Positions 35,497 through 44,118 are shown, counted from the first letter of the stretch. The stretch: 64,000 nt of DNA from Streptomyces mirabilis (GCF_018310535.1 NZ_CP074102.1:1922001-1986000); one strand, 5' to 3'. Notes: a model not told the origin generated them from the sequence alone. Made by a program: numbers and translations.

Positions 35497-35544
35497 GCCG
35501 GTTCGCCGCGGTTGACCCCTCGGGTGCATCCGCGGCGAACCGGC
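35497..35544 (+). terminator. Hairpin terminator after the secreted M1 gene
   Basis: Perfect 15-bp stem (35497-35511 with 35530-35544), starting 6 nt after the stop codon. Confidence 0.88.
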
Positions 35545-35944
35545 AACCGGGACGTGCGTGATCAGCGTCGTGACGCCGACCCACTCCCGCTGGTCGACCC
35601 GCGCTCACTGGCCGGCCCACGCCTACTGGCCGAGGGACCTCGGCGTCGACCCCGTCCCGGATCCTCCTCTTCGCCGACCGCGCAGGCTGCCGGCCGCGGC
35701 GTGCGGCGGACCGTCCCCTTCCAACGACCGCCGTGGACGTTGGGTAAGAACTTGATAACCCTCCGCAACCCCGCCGACCAGGCGTTTTTGTCGAATGATG
35801 GTGGTTTTCGACGCTTTTCGCACGAGGGTGGAGCCTTCGTCCGGTCGCAGGCTCGGCAATGACGTGGATAACCTCAAAAGCGAACATTTCGCCCATATGG
35901 GCGTGATCCGTTTGTGGGGGGACCCGTCACGTCAGGAGTCACAC
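35545..35944. other. Gene-free stretch upstream of the Met-rich secreted protein
   Basis: 400 nt. The left half is GC-rich with frames open by chance. One frame begins ISVVTPTHSRW from a GTG at 35558, reminiscent of family 2 glycosyltransferase N-termini, but it degenerates at once. The right half (35745-35944) is AT-richer and likely holds the promoter. A perfect 14-bp palindrome, CGCCCATATGGGCG, lies at 35890-35903, 42 nt before the next start. Confidence 0.55.
35890..35903. promoter_or_regulatory. 14-bp palindrome upstream of Met-rich secreted protein gene
   Basis: CGCCCATATGGGCG is a perfect palindrome in the presumed promoter or 5' leader of the next gene. It could be a repressor operator; the regulator is unknown. 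Confidence 0.5.
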
Positions 35945-36469
35945 GTGAATTCCACACTCCGCAGCCGCTGCGCCAAGGCGATCGGCGCCGGCGCGCTCTC
36001 CGTCACTCTGCTGTCGGCCGGGACAGCGGGCGCCTTCGCCGCGTCCCCGAGCGCGGCCTCACCGAGCCCGAAGCCGAGCATGAACGGCAGCATGATGCCG
36101 CACATGACCGGCACCGCCAAGCCGCACATGACCGGCACCGCCAAGCCCACCAGGACCGGCATGCCCATGCCCACCAGGACCGGCATGGGCATGGCCAACG
36201 GCTCGATCACCGCCAGGGTGAGCAAGGCCCAGGTGCACGCCGGGCAGTCGGTGACGCTCACCGGACGCGCCAAGGGAGTGAAGGTCGGCTCCAAGGTGGT
36301 ACTGCTGCACATGCACAACGGTAAGTGGACCGCTCTGAAGTCCAGCACCGTGCTCAAGAACGGCAGCAGCTACTCCCTGGTCACCAAGTTCAACAACAAG
36401 GGCAAGGAGCAGCTCCGGGTCATGGCGGGCAAGATCGTCTCGCCGACCGTCCTCGTGACGGTGAAGTGA
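35945..36469 (+). CDS. Secreted Met/His/Thr-rich repeat protein with beta-sandwich domain
   Basis: 174 aa from GTG 35945 (AGGAG 7 nt upstream). The signal peptide ends near AGAFAA. A mature segment (about 40-85) has repeats of the form MTGTAKP and TRTGMPMP, with nine methionines and two histidines. A bacterial Ig-like or adhesin-type beta domain follows (about 88-174: ITARVSKAQVHAGQSVTL onward). Met/His-rich motifs suggest Cu(I) or other soft-metal binding in the envelope, but this is inference. No copper genes are adjacent. Confidence 0.75.
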   Translation: MNSTLRSRCAKAIGAGALSVTLLSAGTAGAFAASPSAASPSPKPSMNGSMMPHMTGTAKPHMTGTAKPTRTGMPMPTRTGMGMANGSITARVSKAQVHAGQSVTLTGRAKGVKVGSKVVLLHMHNGKWTALKSSTVLKNGSSYSLVTKFNNKGKEQLRVMAGKIVSPTVLVTVK

Positions 36470-36490
36470 CCCGCCGACACCGCGACGAGG

Positions 36491-36519
36491 GGGCCGACCC
36501 GGGCATGGGTCGGCCCTTT
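36491..36519. terminator. Hairpin terminator between converging genes
   Basis: 10-bp stem GGGCCGACCC (36491-36500) with GGGTCGGCCC (36507-36516), followed by TTT on the + strand. It lies between the Met-rich protein gene and the converging response regulator. Confidence 0.8.
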
Positions 36520-37229
36520 CACGGTTCGATGAGTCCGGCCCTGATCGCGTACCGGGTGAGTTCGAGGCGGTCGCGCAGGCCGAGCTTCTGCAGCAGATTC
36601 GCCCGATGGCTCTCCACGGTCTTGGCACTGATGTAGAGCAGTCCGGCGATCTCCTTCGTCTTATGGCCCTCGGCGACCAGCTTGAGCACCTCCTCCTCGC
36701 GGTCGGTGACGGTCCGCACGGGCAGTCCCTCGCCGCGTCGCATCCGCTCCAGGTAGGTGCGTACGAGCGCGGTCTCGGCGCCGGGATAGATGAACGGCTC
36801 GTCGCGCATCGCCGCCCGGCACGCCTCGACCAGGTCGCGGTCGGCGACCGACTTCAGCACGTAACCGCAGGCCCCGGCCTTGAGCGCCTCGAAGAAGTAC
36901 TGCTCGTTGTCGTACATCGTCAGGATGAGGATGCGCAGGTCCGGAAGACGGCGGGAGAGCTCGCGGGCCGCCTGGAGCCCGGTCATCCGGGGCATCGCGA
37001 TGTCGAGGACGGCGAGGTCCACGTCCGTGTCGCGGGCCCGCGCGACCGCTTCGGCCCCGTCCCCGGCCTCGGCCACGACGCTCAGGTCCGGTTCGCCGTC
37101 CAGGATGAGCCGTACGCCACGGCGCACGAGCGTGTGGTCGTCGGCGAGCAGAACCCGGGTGGGCCGACCCCCGCCGGACTGCCGGTCGGGCACGGTCGGC
37201 ACGGACGACATGGGCGGCACGGACGTCAT
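36519..37229 (-). CDS. NarL/LuxR-family response regulator
   Basis: 236 aa, ATG 37229. A Pro/Ser-rich N-terminal leader of about 23 residues precedes the receiver (VLLADDHTLVRRG, phospho-acceptor D76 in AVLDIAMPRM, K in GYVLKSV). The C-terminal LuxR helix-turn-helix is VTDREEEVLKLVAEGHKTKEIA. The start overlaps the kinase stop (ATGA), so the pair is translationally coupled. The target is not evident from neighbours; the KhtTU-like antiporter genes lie divergently beyond the kinase. Confidence 0.93.
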   Translation of the reverse strand: MTSVPPMSSVPTVPDRQSGGGRPTRVLLADDHTLVRRGVRLILDGEPDLSVVAEAGDGAEAVARARDTDVDLAVLDIAMPRMTGLQAARELSRRLPDLRILILTMYDNEQYFFEALKAGACGYVLKSVADRDLVEACRAAMRDEPFIYPGAETALVRTYLERMRRGEGLPVRTVTDREEEVLKLVAEGHKTKEIAGLLYISAKTVESHRANLLQKLGLRDRLELTRYAIRAGLIEP

Positions 37230-38491
37230 CGGTCTCCCTCGAATGCGGTCGCGGCACGGAGCTGCGGCGGCACGCCGGTGTTCGGTGCGCCGGTGTTCGG
37301 TGCGCCGGTGTTCGGTGCGCCGGTGTTCGGTGCGCCGGACTTCGCTGCGCCGGACTTCGCTGCGCCGGACTTCGCTGCGCCGGACTTCGCTGCGCCGGTC
37401 TTCGCTGCGCCGGTCTTCGCTGCGCCGGTCTTCGTCGAGATGCGCAGCCGTACGTCGGTGCCCACCCCCGGCCCGGCACCGACCGCGAGCGCGGCGCCGA
37501 TCAGCAGGGCCCGCTCCCGCATACCGCTGATCCCCGCCCCTTCCCGCAGCCGGCCGGGGCCCTTTCCGTTGTCCCGTACGAGGAGCTCGACGCCGTCGCC
37601 GCCGTCCACGCCGACGACCCGCCGCAACCGCAGTTCGGCGCGATCGGCGCCCGCGTGCCGGGCCGTGTTGGTGAGCCCTTCCTGAGCCACCCGGTAGACC
37701 ACGAGTTCCGTCTCCTCCGTCAGCGGCGGCAGATCTCCGTCGAGGTGATGGCGTACGGACAGGCCGTGCGTGGTGAACTCGGCCGCCAGCGACCGCAGCG
37801 CGCTGTGCAGCCCGAGTTCCTCCAGGACACCGGGGCGCAGCCGACGGGCGATGCGGCGGATCTCGTCCAGGCTGCCGCGGGTCGCCTCCTGCGCCTGCCG
37901 TACCTCCTCCCGCAGCTCCCCGGGCACCTGGTCGGCGACCCGTTTGAGCTGCAGCAGCACGGCGGTCAGAGTCTGGCCCACCTCGTCGTGGAGCTCCTGG
38001 GAGATGCGTCGGCGCTCGCCCTCCTGCGCGCAGAGCGCGCGGGCCGAACTGGTGGCGCGCTCGGTCTCCAGCCGGTCGAGCATGGTGTTGTACGTGGTGA
38101 TCAGCCCGGCGACCTCCGCGGGGCCGGTCACGGGTGCCCGTGCCCCGGGATGCAGCAGGTCGGCGGTGGCCATGGCCCGGCCGAGCCGTTGCAGGGGGGC
38201 CAGTCCTATCCGCAGCACGAGCGCGTTGACGACGAGCAACACCGCGAGCCCCGCGACGACGACCAGCACCTCGCCCGGAAGTATCGGCGTCGACACGGTG
38301 ACCGGGCCCAGCAGCAGCGCGGTGGCCACGGTCAGGCCCGCGGCATTGAGCAGGAAGATCCGCCGGAACAGCGACACGTTCTTCTGTCCGTCCCTTCCTG
38401 TCCTCCCGGCCCTTCCGAGCTGCGGCGACGCCGCTGTCCCGGTCAGCTTCGCGCCTGTCGAGCGGTCGTGTCCATCCGTGCCAACACCCAT
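37226..38491 (-). CDS. Sensor histidine kinase with HAMP and a C-terminal pentapeptide repeat tail
   Basis: 421 aa, ATG 38491. Two hydrophobic helices (about residues 43-63 and 73-95) are followed by a HAMP-like linker, the HisKA_3 motif RRRISQELHDEVGQTL and the HATPase_c domain with N box VAQEGLTNTARHAGAD and G box DNGKGPGRLREGAGISGMRER. After the ATPase end (about residue 350) comes a striking tail of about 11 pentapeptides of types TGAAK, SGAAK and TGAPN, encoded by a 15-bp minisatellite. The tail carries up to seven positive charges and is probably disordered. No large sensor domain lies between the helices. Confidence 0.92.
   Translation of the reverse strand: MGVGTDGHDRSTGAKLTGTAASPQLGRAGRTGRDGQKNVSLFRRIFLLNAAGLTVATALLLGPVTVSTPILPGEVLVVVAGLAVLLVVNALVLRIGLAPLQRLGRAMATADLLHPGARAPVTGPAEVAGLITTYNTMLDRLETERATSSARALCAQEGERRRISQELHDEVGQTLTAVLLQLKRVADQVPGELREEVRQAQEATRGSLDEIRRIARRLRPGVLEELGLHSALRSLAAEFTTHGLSVRHHLDGDLPPLTEETELVVYRVAQEGLTNTARHAGADRAELRLRRVVGVDGGDGVELLVRDNGKGPGRLREGAGISGMRERALLIGAALAVGAGPGVGTDVRLRISTKTGAAKTGAAKTGAAKSGAAKSGAAKSGAAKSGAPNTGAPNTGAPNTGAPNTGVPPQLRAATAFEGDR
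37276..37434 (-). repeat. 15-bp coding minisatellite in histidine kinase gene
   Basis: Ten full units plus a partial eleventh in three blocks: four CGGTGTTCGGTGCGC (37276-37335), four CGGACTTCGCTGCGC (37336-37395), two CGGTCTTCGCTGCGC (37396-37425) and CGGTCTTCG (37426-37434). Copies within each block are identical, which points to recent stepwise duplication. The unit length keeps the reading frame. Confidence 0.95.
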
Positions 38492-38571
38492 GTCGCCACG
38501 GTACGGGGGATGGCAGCATGACCGTTTTGCACGGGAACGCAGGACCGTGACTCGATGAACAAGGGGAGATC

Positions 38572-39057
38572 ATGTCCACGCCACGCCTTCGGGCGACGCC
38601 ACTGCCGGGCATCGGGGTCCAGTACGACCTCATGACGCGCGAACAGCGCCACCTGTCGGTGGTGGCGCACCGCGACGGCGCCCGTACCGTGAGCGTGTAC
38701 CGCGCCGACGACCCCGACTCCTGCGCCCAGTCGCTGCGGCTGACGAGCGGCGAGGCGGCCTCGCTGATCGACGCGCTGAAGCCCTCCCACCACAGCCCGA
38801 GCCTGCTCTACACCACCGACCTCGGGCTGATCGCCGAGCGCATCGAGATCGCCGCGACGTCCCACTGGAACGGCCGGGTGCTGGGCGAGACCCGGATGCG
38901 GACCGAGACCGGCGCGTCCGTGGTGGCGGTGCTGCGCCGCGCCGAGGCCATCCCCTCCCCGACCCCGGACTTCCGGCTGGCGGGCGGGGACACCCTGATC
39001 GTCGTCGGCACCCGCGAAGGCGTCGACGGCGCCGCGGCGATACTCGGACGGGAGTGA
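38572..39057 (+). CDS. Cation:proton antiporter regulatory subunit (KhtT/TrkA-C type)
   Basis: 161 aa, ATG 38572 with AAGGGGAG upstream. The N-terminal half is small and uncharacterised. The C-terminal RCK_C/TrkA-C domain (about 75-160: AERIEIAATSHWNGRVLGETRMR to DTLIVVGTREGV) binds a nucleotide ligand in KhtT, which gates the K+/H+ antiporter KhtU. It is immediately upstream of the antiporter gene with 4 nt between stop and start, so one operon and probably one complex. Confidence 0.9.
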   Translation: MSTPRLRATPLPGIGVQYDLMTREQRHLSVVAHRDGARTVSVYRADDPDSCAQSLRLTSGEAASLIDALKPSHHSPSLLYTTDLGLIAERIEIAATSHWNGRVLGETRMRTETGASVVAVLRRAEAIPSPTPDFRLAGGDTLIVVGTREGVDGAAAILGRE

Positions 39058-39061
39058 GCGC

Positions 39062-40345
39062 GTGCACTCTGCTGTTCTGCTGATCGAGTTCGGCGCCATC
39101 ATCCTGTGTCTCGGGCTGCTCGGGCGCGCCGCCGCCCGGTTGCGGTTCTCCCCCATCCCGCTGTATCTGCTGGCCGGTCTCGCCTTCGGCGAGGGCGGGC
39201 TGCTCCCGCTCGGCGCGAGCGAGGAGTTCGTCGCCACCGGCGCCGAGATCGGCGTCATCCTGCTGCTGCTGATGCTCGGCCTGGAGTACACGGCCAGCGA
39301 TCTGGTCTCCAACCTCAAGGCCCACTACCCCTCGGGCCTGGTCGACTGCACCCTCAACGCCCTGCCCGGCGCGGCCGCCGCGCTGCTGCTCGGCTGGGGT
39401 CCGGTGGCCGCCGTGGTCCTGGCGGGCGTCACCTGGATCTCCTCGTCCGGTGTCATCGCCAAGGTGCTGGGCGACTTGGGGCGGGTGGGCAACCGGGAGA
39501 CACCGGTGATCCTCAGCATCCTCGTCCTGGAGGACCTGGCGATGGCGGTCTACCTGCCCATCGTCACCGCGCTGGTGGCCGGGGTCGGGCTGGCCGCGGG
39601 CAGTGTGACGCTCGCGATCGCCCTGGGAGCCGCCGGACTCGTCCTGTTCGTGGCCGTCCGCTACGGCCGTGTCATCTCCCGCTTCGTCTCCAGCGACGAC
39701 CCCGAGAAGCTGCTGCTCGTCGTGCTGGGCCTGACGATCCTCGTCGCGGGCATCGCGCAGCAGCTCCAGGTCTCCGCCGCCGTCGGGGCGTTCCTGGTCG
39801 GCATCGCCCTGTCCGGGGAGGTCGCGGAGGGCGCGCACACGCTGCTCAGCCCGTTGCGGGACCTCTTCGCGGCGATCTTCTTCGTCTTCTTCGGACTGCA
39901 CACCGACCCGGCGAGCATCCCGCCGGTGCTGCCGCCCGCGCTCGCGCTGGCCGTCGTCACGGCGCTGACGAAGATCGCCACCGGGTACTGGGCGGCACGC
40001 CGGGCCGGTATCTCCGTCGGCGGGCGATGGCGGGCGGGCGGCGCGCTGGTCGCACGCGGCGAGTTCTCCATCGTCATCGCAGGGCTCGCGGTCACGGCCG
40101 GCATCGAGCCCTCACTCGGCCCGCTGGCCACGGCGTACGTGCTGGTCCTGGTCGTACTCGGCCCGCTCACCGCCCGCTCCACCCAGCCGCTGGCCGAACG
40201 GCTCACGGCCCGGTTCGGCTTCCCCGAGCGCCGGGGCCACGCGGCACGGCCCGAGGGGGCGGAACGGGCACGGACCGAGGGGGCGGAACCGGCACAGCCC
40301 GAGGCGGAGGGTGAGGCCCGGCAGCAGACCGCCGTCGGGGACTGA
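39062..40345 (+). CDS. CPA2-family K+(Na+)/H+ antiporter (KhtU-like)
   Basis: 427 aa, GTG 39062. About 12 transmembrane helices. Conserved CPA2 landmarks: LLLLMLGLEYTASDL, SSSGVIAKVL, LVLEDLAMAVYLP with the ion-binding acidic residues, FFVFFGLHTDP and ARGEFSIVIAG. The cytoplasmic C-terminal tail (about 385-427) is a Glu/Ala/Pro-rich stretch with RPEGAERARTEGAEPAQPE repeats and no RCK domain, consistent with the separate regulatory subunit. It probably exports K+ during alkaline or osmotic stress. Confidence 0.92.
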   Translation: MHSAVLLIEFGAIILCLGLLGRAAARLRFSPIPLYLLAGLAFGEGGLLPLGASEEFVATGAEIGVILLLLMLGLEYTASDLVSNLKAHYPSGLVDCTLNALPGAAAALLLGWGPVAAVVLAGVTWISSSGVIAKVLGDLGRVGNRETPVILSILVLEDLAMAVYLPIVTALVAGVGLAAGSVTLAIALGAAGLVLFVAVRYGRVISRFVSSDDPEKLLLVVLGLTILVAGIAQQLQVSAAVGAFLVGIALSGEVAEGAHTLLSPLRDLFAAIFFVFFGLHTDPASIPPVLPPALALAVVTALTKIATGYWAARRAGISVGGRWRAGGALVARGEFSIVIAGLAVTAGIEPSLGPLATAYVLVLVVLGPLTARSTQPLAERLTARFGFPERRGHAARPEGAERARTEGAEPAQPEAEGEARQQTAVGD

Positions 40346-40369
40346 GCCGGGCCGATCGAGCAGAGGGGC

Positions 40370-40831
40370 CTACGCGTCCGCGCCCCTCCACCCCTGCTCC
40401 CGCAGTACCTCCGACACGTCCGGCGCCCGGTAGTGCTCCCCCTTGAGCACCTTGCCGTCGGCCCGGCGGGCGACGCGGCCGTCGGGGCCCAGCTTCGTCA
40501 TGTTGGAGCGGTGGACCTCGGCGATCAACGCGTCGAGGTCGATGCCGTGGACGAGCGCGGTGCCGTACGCCACGTACACGACGTCGGCCAGCTCGTGCGC
40601 CAGCCGGTCCAACGGGCCCGAGACCGAGACCTCGGCGACTTCGGCGGCCTCCTCGGCGAGCAGTTCACCTCGGCGGGCGGCCAGCGCCGGGGAGACCTCC
40701 GTCGGCGTGCTGCGCGCGTCGAGCCCGAAGGCGAGGTGGAACTCACGGACCAGGGACGCCGGGGAGGGAGAAGCGGGGGAGGGAACGGGAGACTGGGAAG
40801 AAGTGACCGGGGAGTCGGGCGAGGTCTGCAT
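40370..40831 (-). CDS. MazG-like/phosphoribosyl-ATP pyrophosphohydrolase-fold protein
   Basis: 153 aa, ATG 40831. A Ser/Pro-rich N-terminus (about 27 residues) precedes the helical all-alpha NTP-pyrophosphatase core. The metal-binding signature EEAAEVAE and ELADVVYVAYGTAL (ExxE and ExxD) is present. Such proteins hydrolyse (d)NTPs or noncanonical nucleotides to monophosphates. Converges on the antiporter gene. Confidence 0.88.
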   Translation of the reverse strand: MQTSPDSPVTSSQSPVPSPASPSPASLVREFHLAFGLDARSTPTEVSPALAARRGELLAEEAAEVAEVSVSGPLDRLAHELADVVYVAYGTALVHGIDLDALIAEVHRSNMTKLGPDGRVARRADGKVLKGEHYRAPDVSEVLREQGWRGADA

Positions 40832-40968
40832 CCGCCGACCCTACCGAGCCGATGCCCCACCCCCGCCGGCCCGATGTCGCACCCCTACGGGCCCCTACCG
40901 GCCCCCTCCCGGCCTCCTCTCGGCCCCGCCCTGGTCAGGACGGCACCCCGGCTGGCAGGATCGCGCGC

Positions 40969-41967
40969 ATGGTCCTGGCACTCCCCCGTATCGACCGGCG
41001 CCGCGCGCTGTTCGGCTCGGCCGCCGCGCTCGTGGTGTTCGGGCTGCTGTTGTGGTGGCTGCTGCCGCTGGGCGAGGAGTCGCCGGGCGGCAGGATCACG
41101 TTCAGCACGGGCACCCCGACCGGGGTGTACCAGAAGTACGGCATGCTGCTGCAGACCGCGCTCGCCAAGGACATGCCGCGCCTGGACGTCCGGCTGAAGA
41201 ACAGCGACGGCTCGCAGGAGAACGTCCGCCGGGTGGCCACGGGCCAGGCCGACTTCACCATCGCGGCGGCCGACGCGGTGGAGACGTACATCCTGGAGAA
41301 CAAGCCGGGAGCGGGCCAACTGCGCGGCTGCGCCCGGCTGTACGACGACTATGTGCACCTGGTCGTCCCGCGCGACTCAACCGTCCAGTCGGTGGCGGAC
41401 CTGCGGGGCAAGAGGGTCGCCGTGGGGCCGGACGGTTCCGGGGTACGGCTGATAGCGGAGCATGTTCTGCAGGCTGCCGGGCTCGACTCCGCGAAGGACA
41501 TCAAGCCGTTCCCGGACGGCATCGGCACCATGCCGGACCTGCTCGAACAGCACAAGATCGACGCCTTCTTCTGGTCGGGCGGCCTGCCGACGAGCGCGGT
41601 GCAGCAGCTCTCGAAGAGCTTCGCCGTCAGGCTGGTGCCGATCACCGGCGACCTCGTCGCGAAGCTGCACGAGCAGGGCGGCGCAGCCCGCTACTACCGG
41701 TCCGCGGTGATGCCCGCCGACGCCTACCCCGAGGCCCAGCAGGGCTCGTCCGTGCAGACGCTGGCGGTGGCGAACTTCCTGATCACCCGGGAGGACTCGG
41801 ACGCCCGGCTCACCGAGGAGCTCACCCGTACGGTGATCAACAGCCGCGACCGCATCGGCCGTCAGGTGCACGCGGCCCAGCTGGTGGACCTGCGCACGGC
41901 CATCTACACGGACCCACTGCCCCTGCACGAGGGCGCCCGGCGCTACTACCGCTCGGTCAAGCCGTAG
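40969..41967 (+). CDS. TAXI-family solute-binding protein, membrane-anchored
   Basis: 332 aa, ATG 40969 with AGGA 8 nt upstream. The N-terminal basic stretch and a single hydrophobic helix (about 15-32) are probably an uncleaved anchor. The TAXI-type periplasmic-binding fold starts at ITFSTGTPTGVYQKYG and continues with ATGQADFTIAAADAV, LVVPRDSTVQSVADL and WSGGLPTSAV. Such proteins usually serve TRAP-type transporters; none is encoded here. It converges on gluK, so it may present a ligand to that kinase or act with a distant permease (inference). Confidence 0.85.
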   Translation: MVLALPRIDRRRALFGSAAALVVFGLLLWWLLPLGEESPGGRITFSTGTPTGVYQKYGMLLQTALAKDMPRLDVRLKNSDGSQENVRRVATGQADFTIAAADAVETYILENKPGAGQLRGCARLYDDYVHLVVPRDSTVQSVADLRGKRVAVGPDGSGVRLIAEHVLQAAGLDSAKDIKPFPDGIGTMPDLLEQHKIDAFFWSGGLPTSAVQQLSKSFAVRLVPITGDLVAKLHEQGGAARYYRSAVMPADAYPEAQQGSSVQTLAVANFLITREDSDARLTEELTRTVINSRDRIGRQVHAAQLVDLRTAIYTDPLPLHEGARRYYRSVKP

Positions 41968-42012
41968 CGCGGGCCGCCTCCCGGCCACAGCCCCCGGCCG
42001 TGGCCGCCCCGC

Positions 42013-43422
42013 TCACGACTCGGGCCGCGACCTCGGCACCGTCACCGTCACCCTGAGGCCGTGCGGCTCGTGACGGGCGTACGCGATGGACCCGCCACCC
42101 GCCGAGAGCAGCACCCGCGAGATGGACAGGCCCAGGCCCGAGCCCTTGATGTTCTGGTGCCCCGCGCTGCGCCAGAAGCGGTCGCCGATGCGGGCCAGTT
42201 CCTCGTCGCTGAGGCCCGGACCGCGGTCGGTGACGACCACCGTCGAGACCTCGCCGTTCGACGCGACCGTCACCTCGACGTCCTCGCCCTCGGGCGTGAA
42301 CTTCAGCGCGTTGTCGATCACCGCGTCCAGGGCACTGGACAGGGTGACCGGGTCGGCCCAGGCGGTGGTGGCCGGGCAGGTCCCCGTCAGGCGTACTCCC
42401 CTGCTGTCGGCCAGTGGTGACCAGGACGCGACGCGCTCGGCCGCCAGCTCACCGATGTCGGTCAGCCGCAGGTCCGCCTCGGCGTGCTCGGCGAGCGCCA
42501 GGTCGAGCAGGTCGTCCAGGACCTCGGCGAGGCGCTTGCCCTCGGTGCGGACCGACGCGATCTCCTCATTGTCCTCCGGCAGTTCGAGCGCGAGCAGTTC
42601 GATGCGCAGCAGCAGCGCCGAGAGCGGGTTGCGCAACTGGTGCGAGGCGTCGGCGACGAAGGCGCGCTGCTGCTCCAGGACGTCTTCGACGTTGTCCGCC
42701 ATCTCGTTGAACGACCGGGCCAGGCGCCTGAGTTCCGGCGGACCGCCCGCGACCGCGACCCGCGACTTCAGCCGCCCGGTCGCGATGTCGTGGGTGGTGG
42801 CGTCGAGGACGCGTACGGGCCTGAGCACCCAGCCGGTCAGCCGCAGCGCCGCGCCGAGGGCGAGGAGCATCGCGGCGACCTCGCCCGCGCCGATGATCAC
42901 CCAGCCGTGCAGGATCTTCGAACGCATCTGTCCGGTGGGCGAGTCGGTGACCACGACCGCGATGACGTCACCGTCCCGGATGACCGGGGACGCGACGACG
43001 AGCCGGTCGCGCTGCCACGGCCAGACCTGCTCCGGGTCGTGGCTGCGGCGGCCCAGGAGCGCCTCGTTGAAGGCGTCGCGTCCCTCGCCCTTCCCGACCA
43101 CGTACCAGTTCTCGGGCGCGTTGGCCATGGGGGCCAGGTCGCGGTAGAAGACGCCGACACGAATGCCGTACACCTCGTAGTACGCGACGAGTTCCTTGCG
43201 CAGGGTCTCCCCGCGCTCGTCCGTCGTGCCCACTCGGGAGCCGCCGGCCGGCTGCTCGGTGACGAACTGCGCGAGGGCGGCGAAGCGTGCCGTGTCGTCG
43301 ATGCGGTCGACGACCACACGCTGTTGCTCGGCGGCCGCGACACTCACGGCGAGCGGGATGCCGAGCGCGAGCAGCACGGCTGCCATCAGAACGATGAGCA
43401 GCGGAAGGAGGCGGGTGCGCAC
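42013..43422 (-). CDS. gluK: Sensor histidine kinase GluK
   Basis: 469 aa, GTG 43422. The first membrane helix (about 5-28) is followed by an extracytoplasmic sensor of about 150 residues, the second helix (about 170-195) and HAMP. HisKA comes next, with the phospho-acceptor His in ADASHQLRNPLSALL, then the HATPase_c domain (DNALKFTPEG, DRGPGLSDEE, KGSGLGLS). It is cotranscribed downstream of its response regulator with 9 nt between. Its place next to gluABCD matches the glutamate-sensing GluR-GluK pair described in S. coelicolor (recalled), from which the name is taken. Confidence 0.88.
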   Translation of the reverse strand: MRTRLLPLLIVLMAAVLLALGIPLAVSVAAAEQQRVVVDRIDDTARFAALAQFVTEQPAGGSRVGTTDERGETLRKELVAYYEVYGIRVGVFYRDLAPMANAPENWYVVGKGEGRDAFNEALLGRRSHDPEQVWPWQRDRLVVASPVIRDGDVIAVVVTDSPTGQMRSKILHGWVIIGAGEVAAMLLALGAALRLTGWVLRPVRVLDATTHDIATGRLKSRVAVAGGPPELRRLARSFNEMADNVEDVLEQQRAFVADASHQLRNPLSALLLRIELLALELPEDNEEIASVRTEGKRLAEVLDDLLDLALAEHAEADLRLTDIGELAAERVASWSPLADSRGVRLTGTCPATTAWADPVTLSSALDAVIDNALKFTPEGEDVEVTVASNGEVSTVVVTDRGPGLSDEELARIGDRFWRSAGHQNIKGSGLGLSISRVLLSAGGGSIAYARHEPHGLRVTVTVPRSRPES

Positions 43423-43431
43423 CGGTGCACG

Positions 43432-44118
43432 CTACGCCGCGGGAGCGACGAGCCGGTACCCCACGCCGCGCACGGTCTCGATCAGCGCCGGCATGCGCAG
43501 CTTGGAACGCAGGGACGCGACATGCACCTCCAGGGTGCGCCCGGTCCCCTCCCAACTGGTGCGCCACACCTCGCTGATGATCTGCTCCCGGCGGAAGACC
43601 ACCCCGGGCCGCTGGGCGAGCAGCGCGAGCAGGTCGAACTCCTTGCGGGTCAGTTGGACGACCGAACCGTCGACGCTGACCTGGCGGGTGGGCAGTTCGA
43701 TGCGGACCGGCCCGAGCCGCAGCGCGGTGTCGCCGGAACCGGCGGCGTCGTCGGGGACGCTGCGCCGACTGACGGCGTGGATACGGGCGAGCAGTTCTCC
43801 GGTGTCGTAGGGCTTCACCACGTAGTCGTCGGCGCCGAGGTTGAGGCCGTGGATCCGGGACCGTACGTCGGAGCGGGCGGTGACCATGATCACCGGAGTG
43901 CTGGTGCGTTTGCGGATCTTGCCGCAGACCTCGTAGCCGTCCTGGTCGGGCAGGCCCAGGTCGAGCAGGACCACACCGAAGCCGTCGCTTTCCGGAACCA
44001 GCGCCTGCAGGGCCTCCTCACCGCTGCGGGCGTGCGTGACGTCGAAGCCGTGTCGCGCCAGCACCGCGGACAGGGCAGCCGCGACGTGGTTGTCGTCCTC
44101 GACGAGCAGCAGTCTCAC
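43432..44118 (-). CDS. gluR: OmpR-family response regulator GluR
   Basis: 228 aa from GTG 44118, which has GGAGGGG 6 nt upstream; a longer frame to 44199 lacks such a site. The receiver has the phospho-acceptor D53 (LLDLGLPDQDG) and K in DDYVVKPYD. The winged-helix DNA-binding domain includes VQLTRKEFDLLALL and RTLEVHVASLRSKL. It is divergent from gluA across a 297-nt region that carries an 11-bp tandem repeat, the likely binding site. Predicted activator of glutamate uptake in response to GluK. Confidence 0.9.
   Translation of the reverse strand: MRLLLVEDDNHVAAALSAVLARHGFDVTHARSGEEALQALVPESDGFGVVLLDLGLPDQDGYEVCGKIRKRTSTPVIMVTARSDVRSRIHGLNLGADDYVVKPYDTGELLARIHAVSRRSVPDDAAGSGDTALRLGPVRIELPTRQVSVDGSVVQLTRKEFDLLALLAQRPGVVFRREQIISEVWRTSWEGTGRTLEVHVASLRSKLRMPALIETVRGVGYRLVAPAA

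Noticed and set aside
35558..35755. Short frame beginning ISVVTPTHSRW that resembles a glycosyltransferase N-terminus
   Set aside because: Similarity is limited to about ten residues, then the frame becomes low-complexity; not enough to call even a pseudogene.
37276..37434. Regularly spaced repeats considered as a CRISPR array
   Set aside because: The 15-bp units are contiguous with no spacers and lie in frame within a kinase gene.
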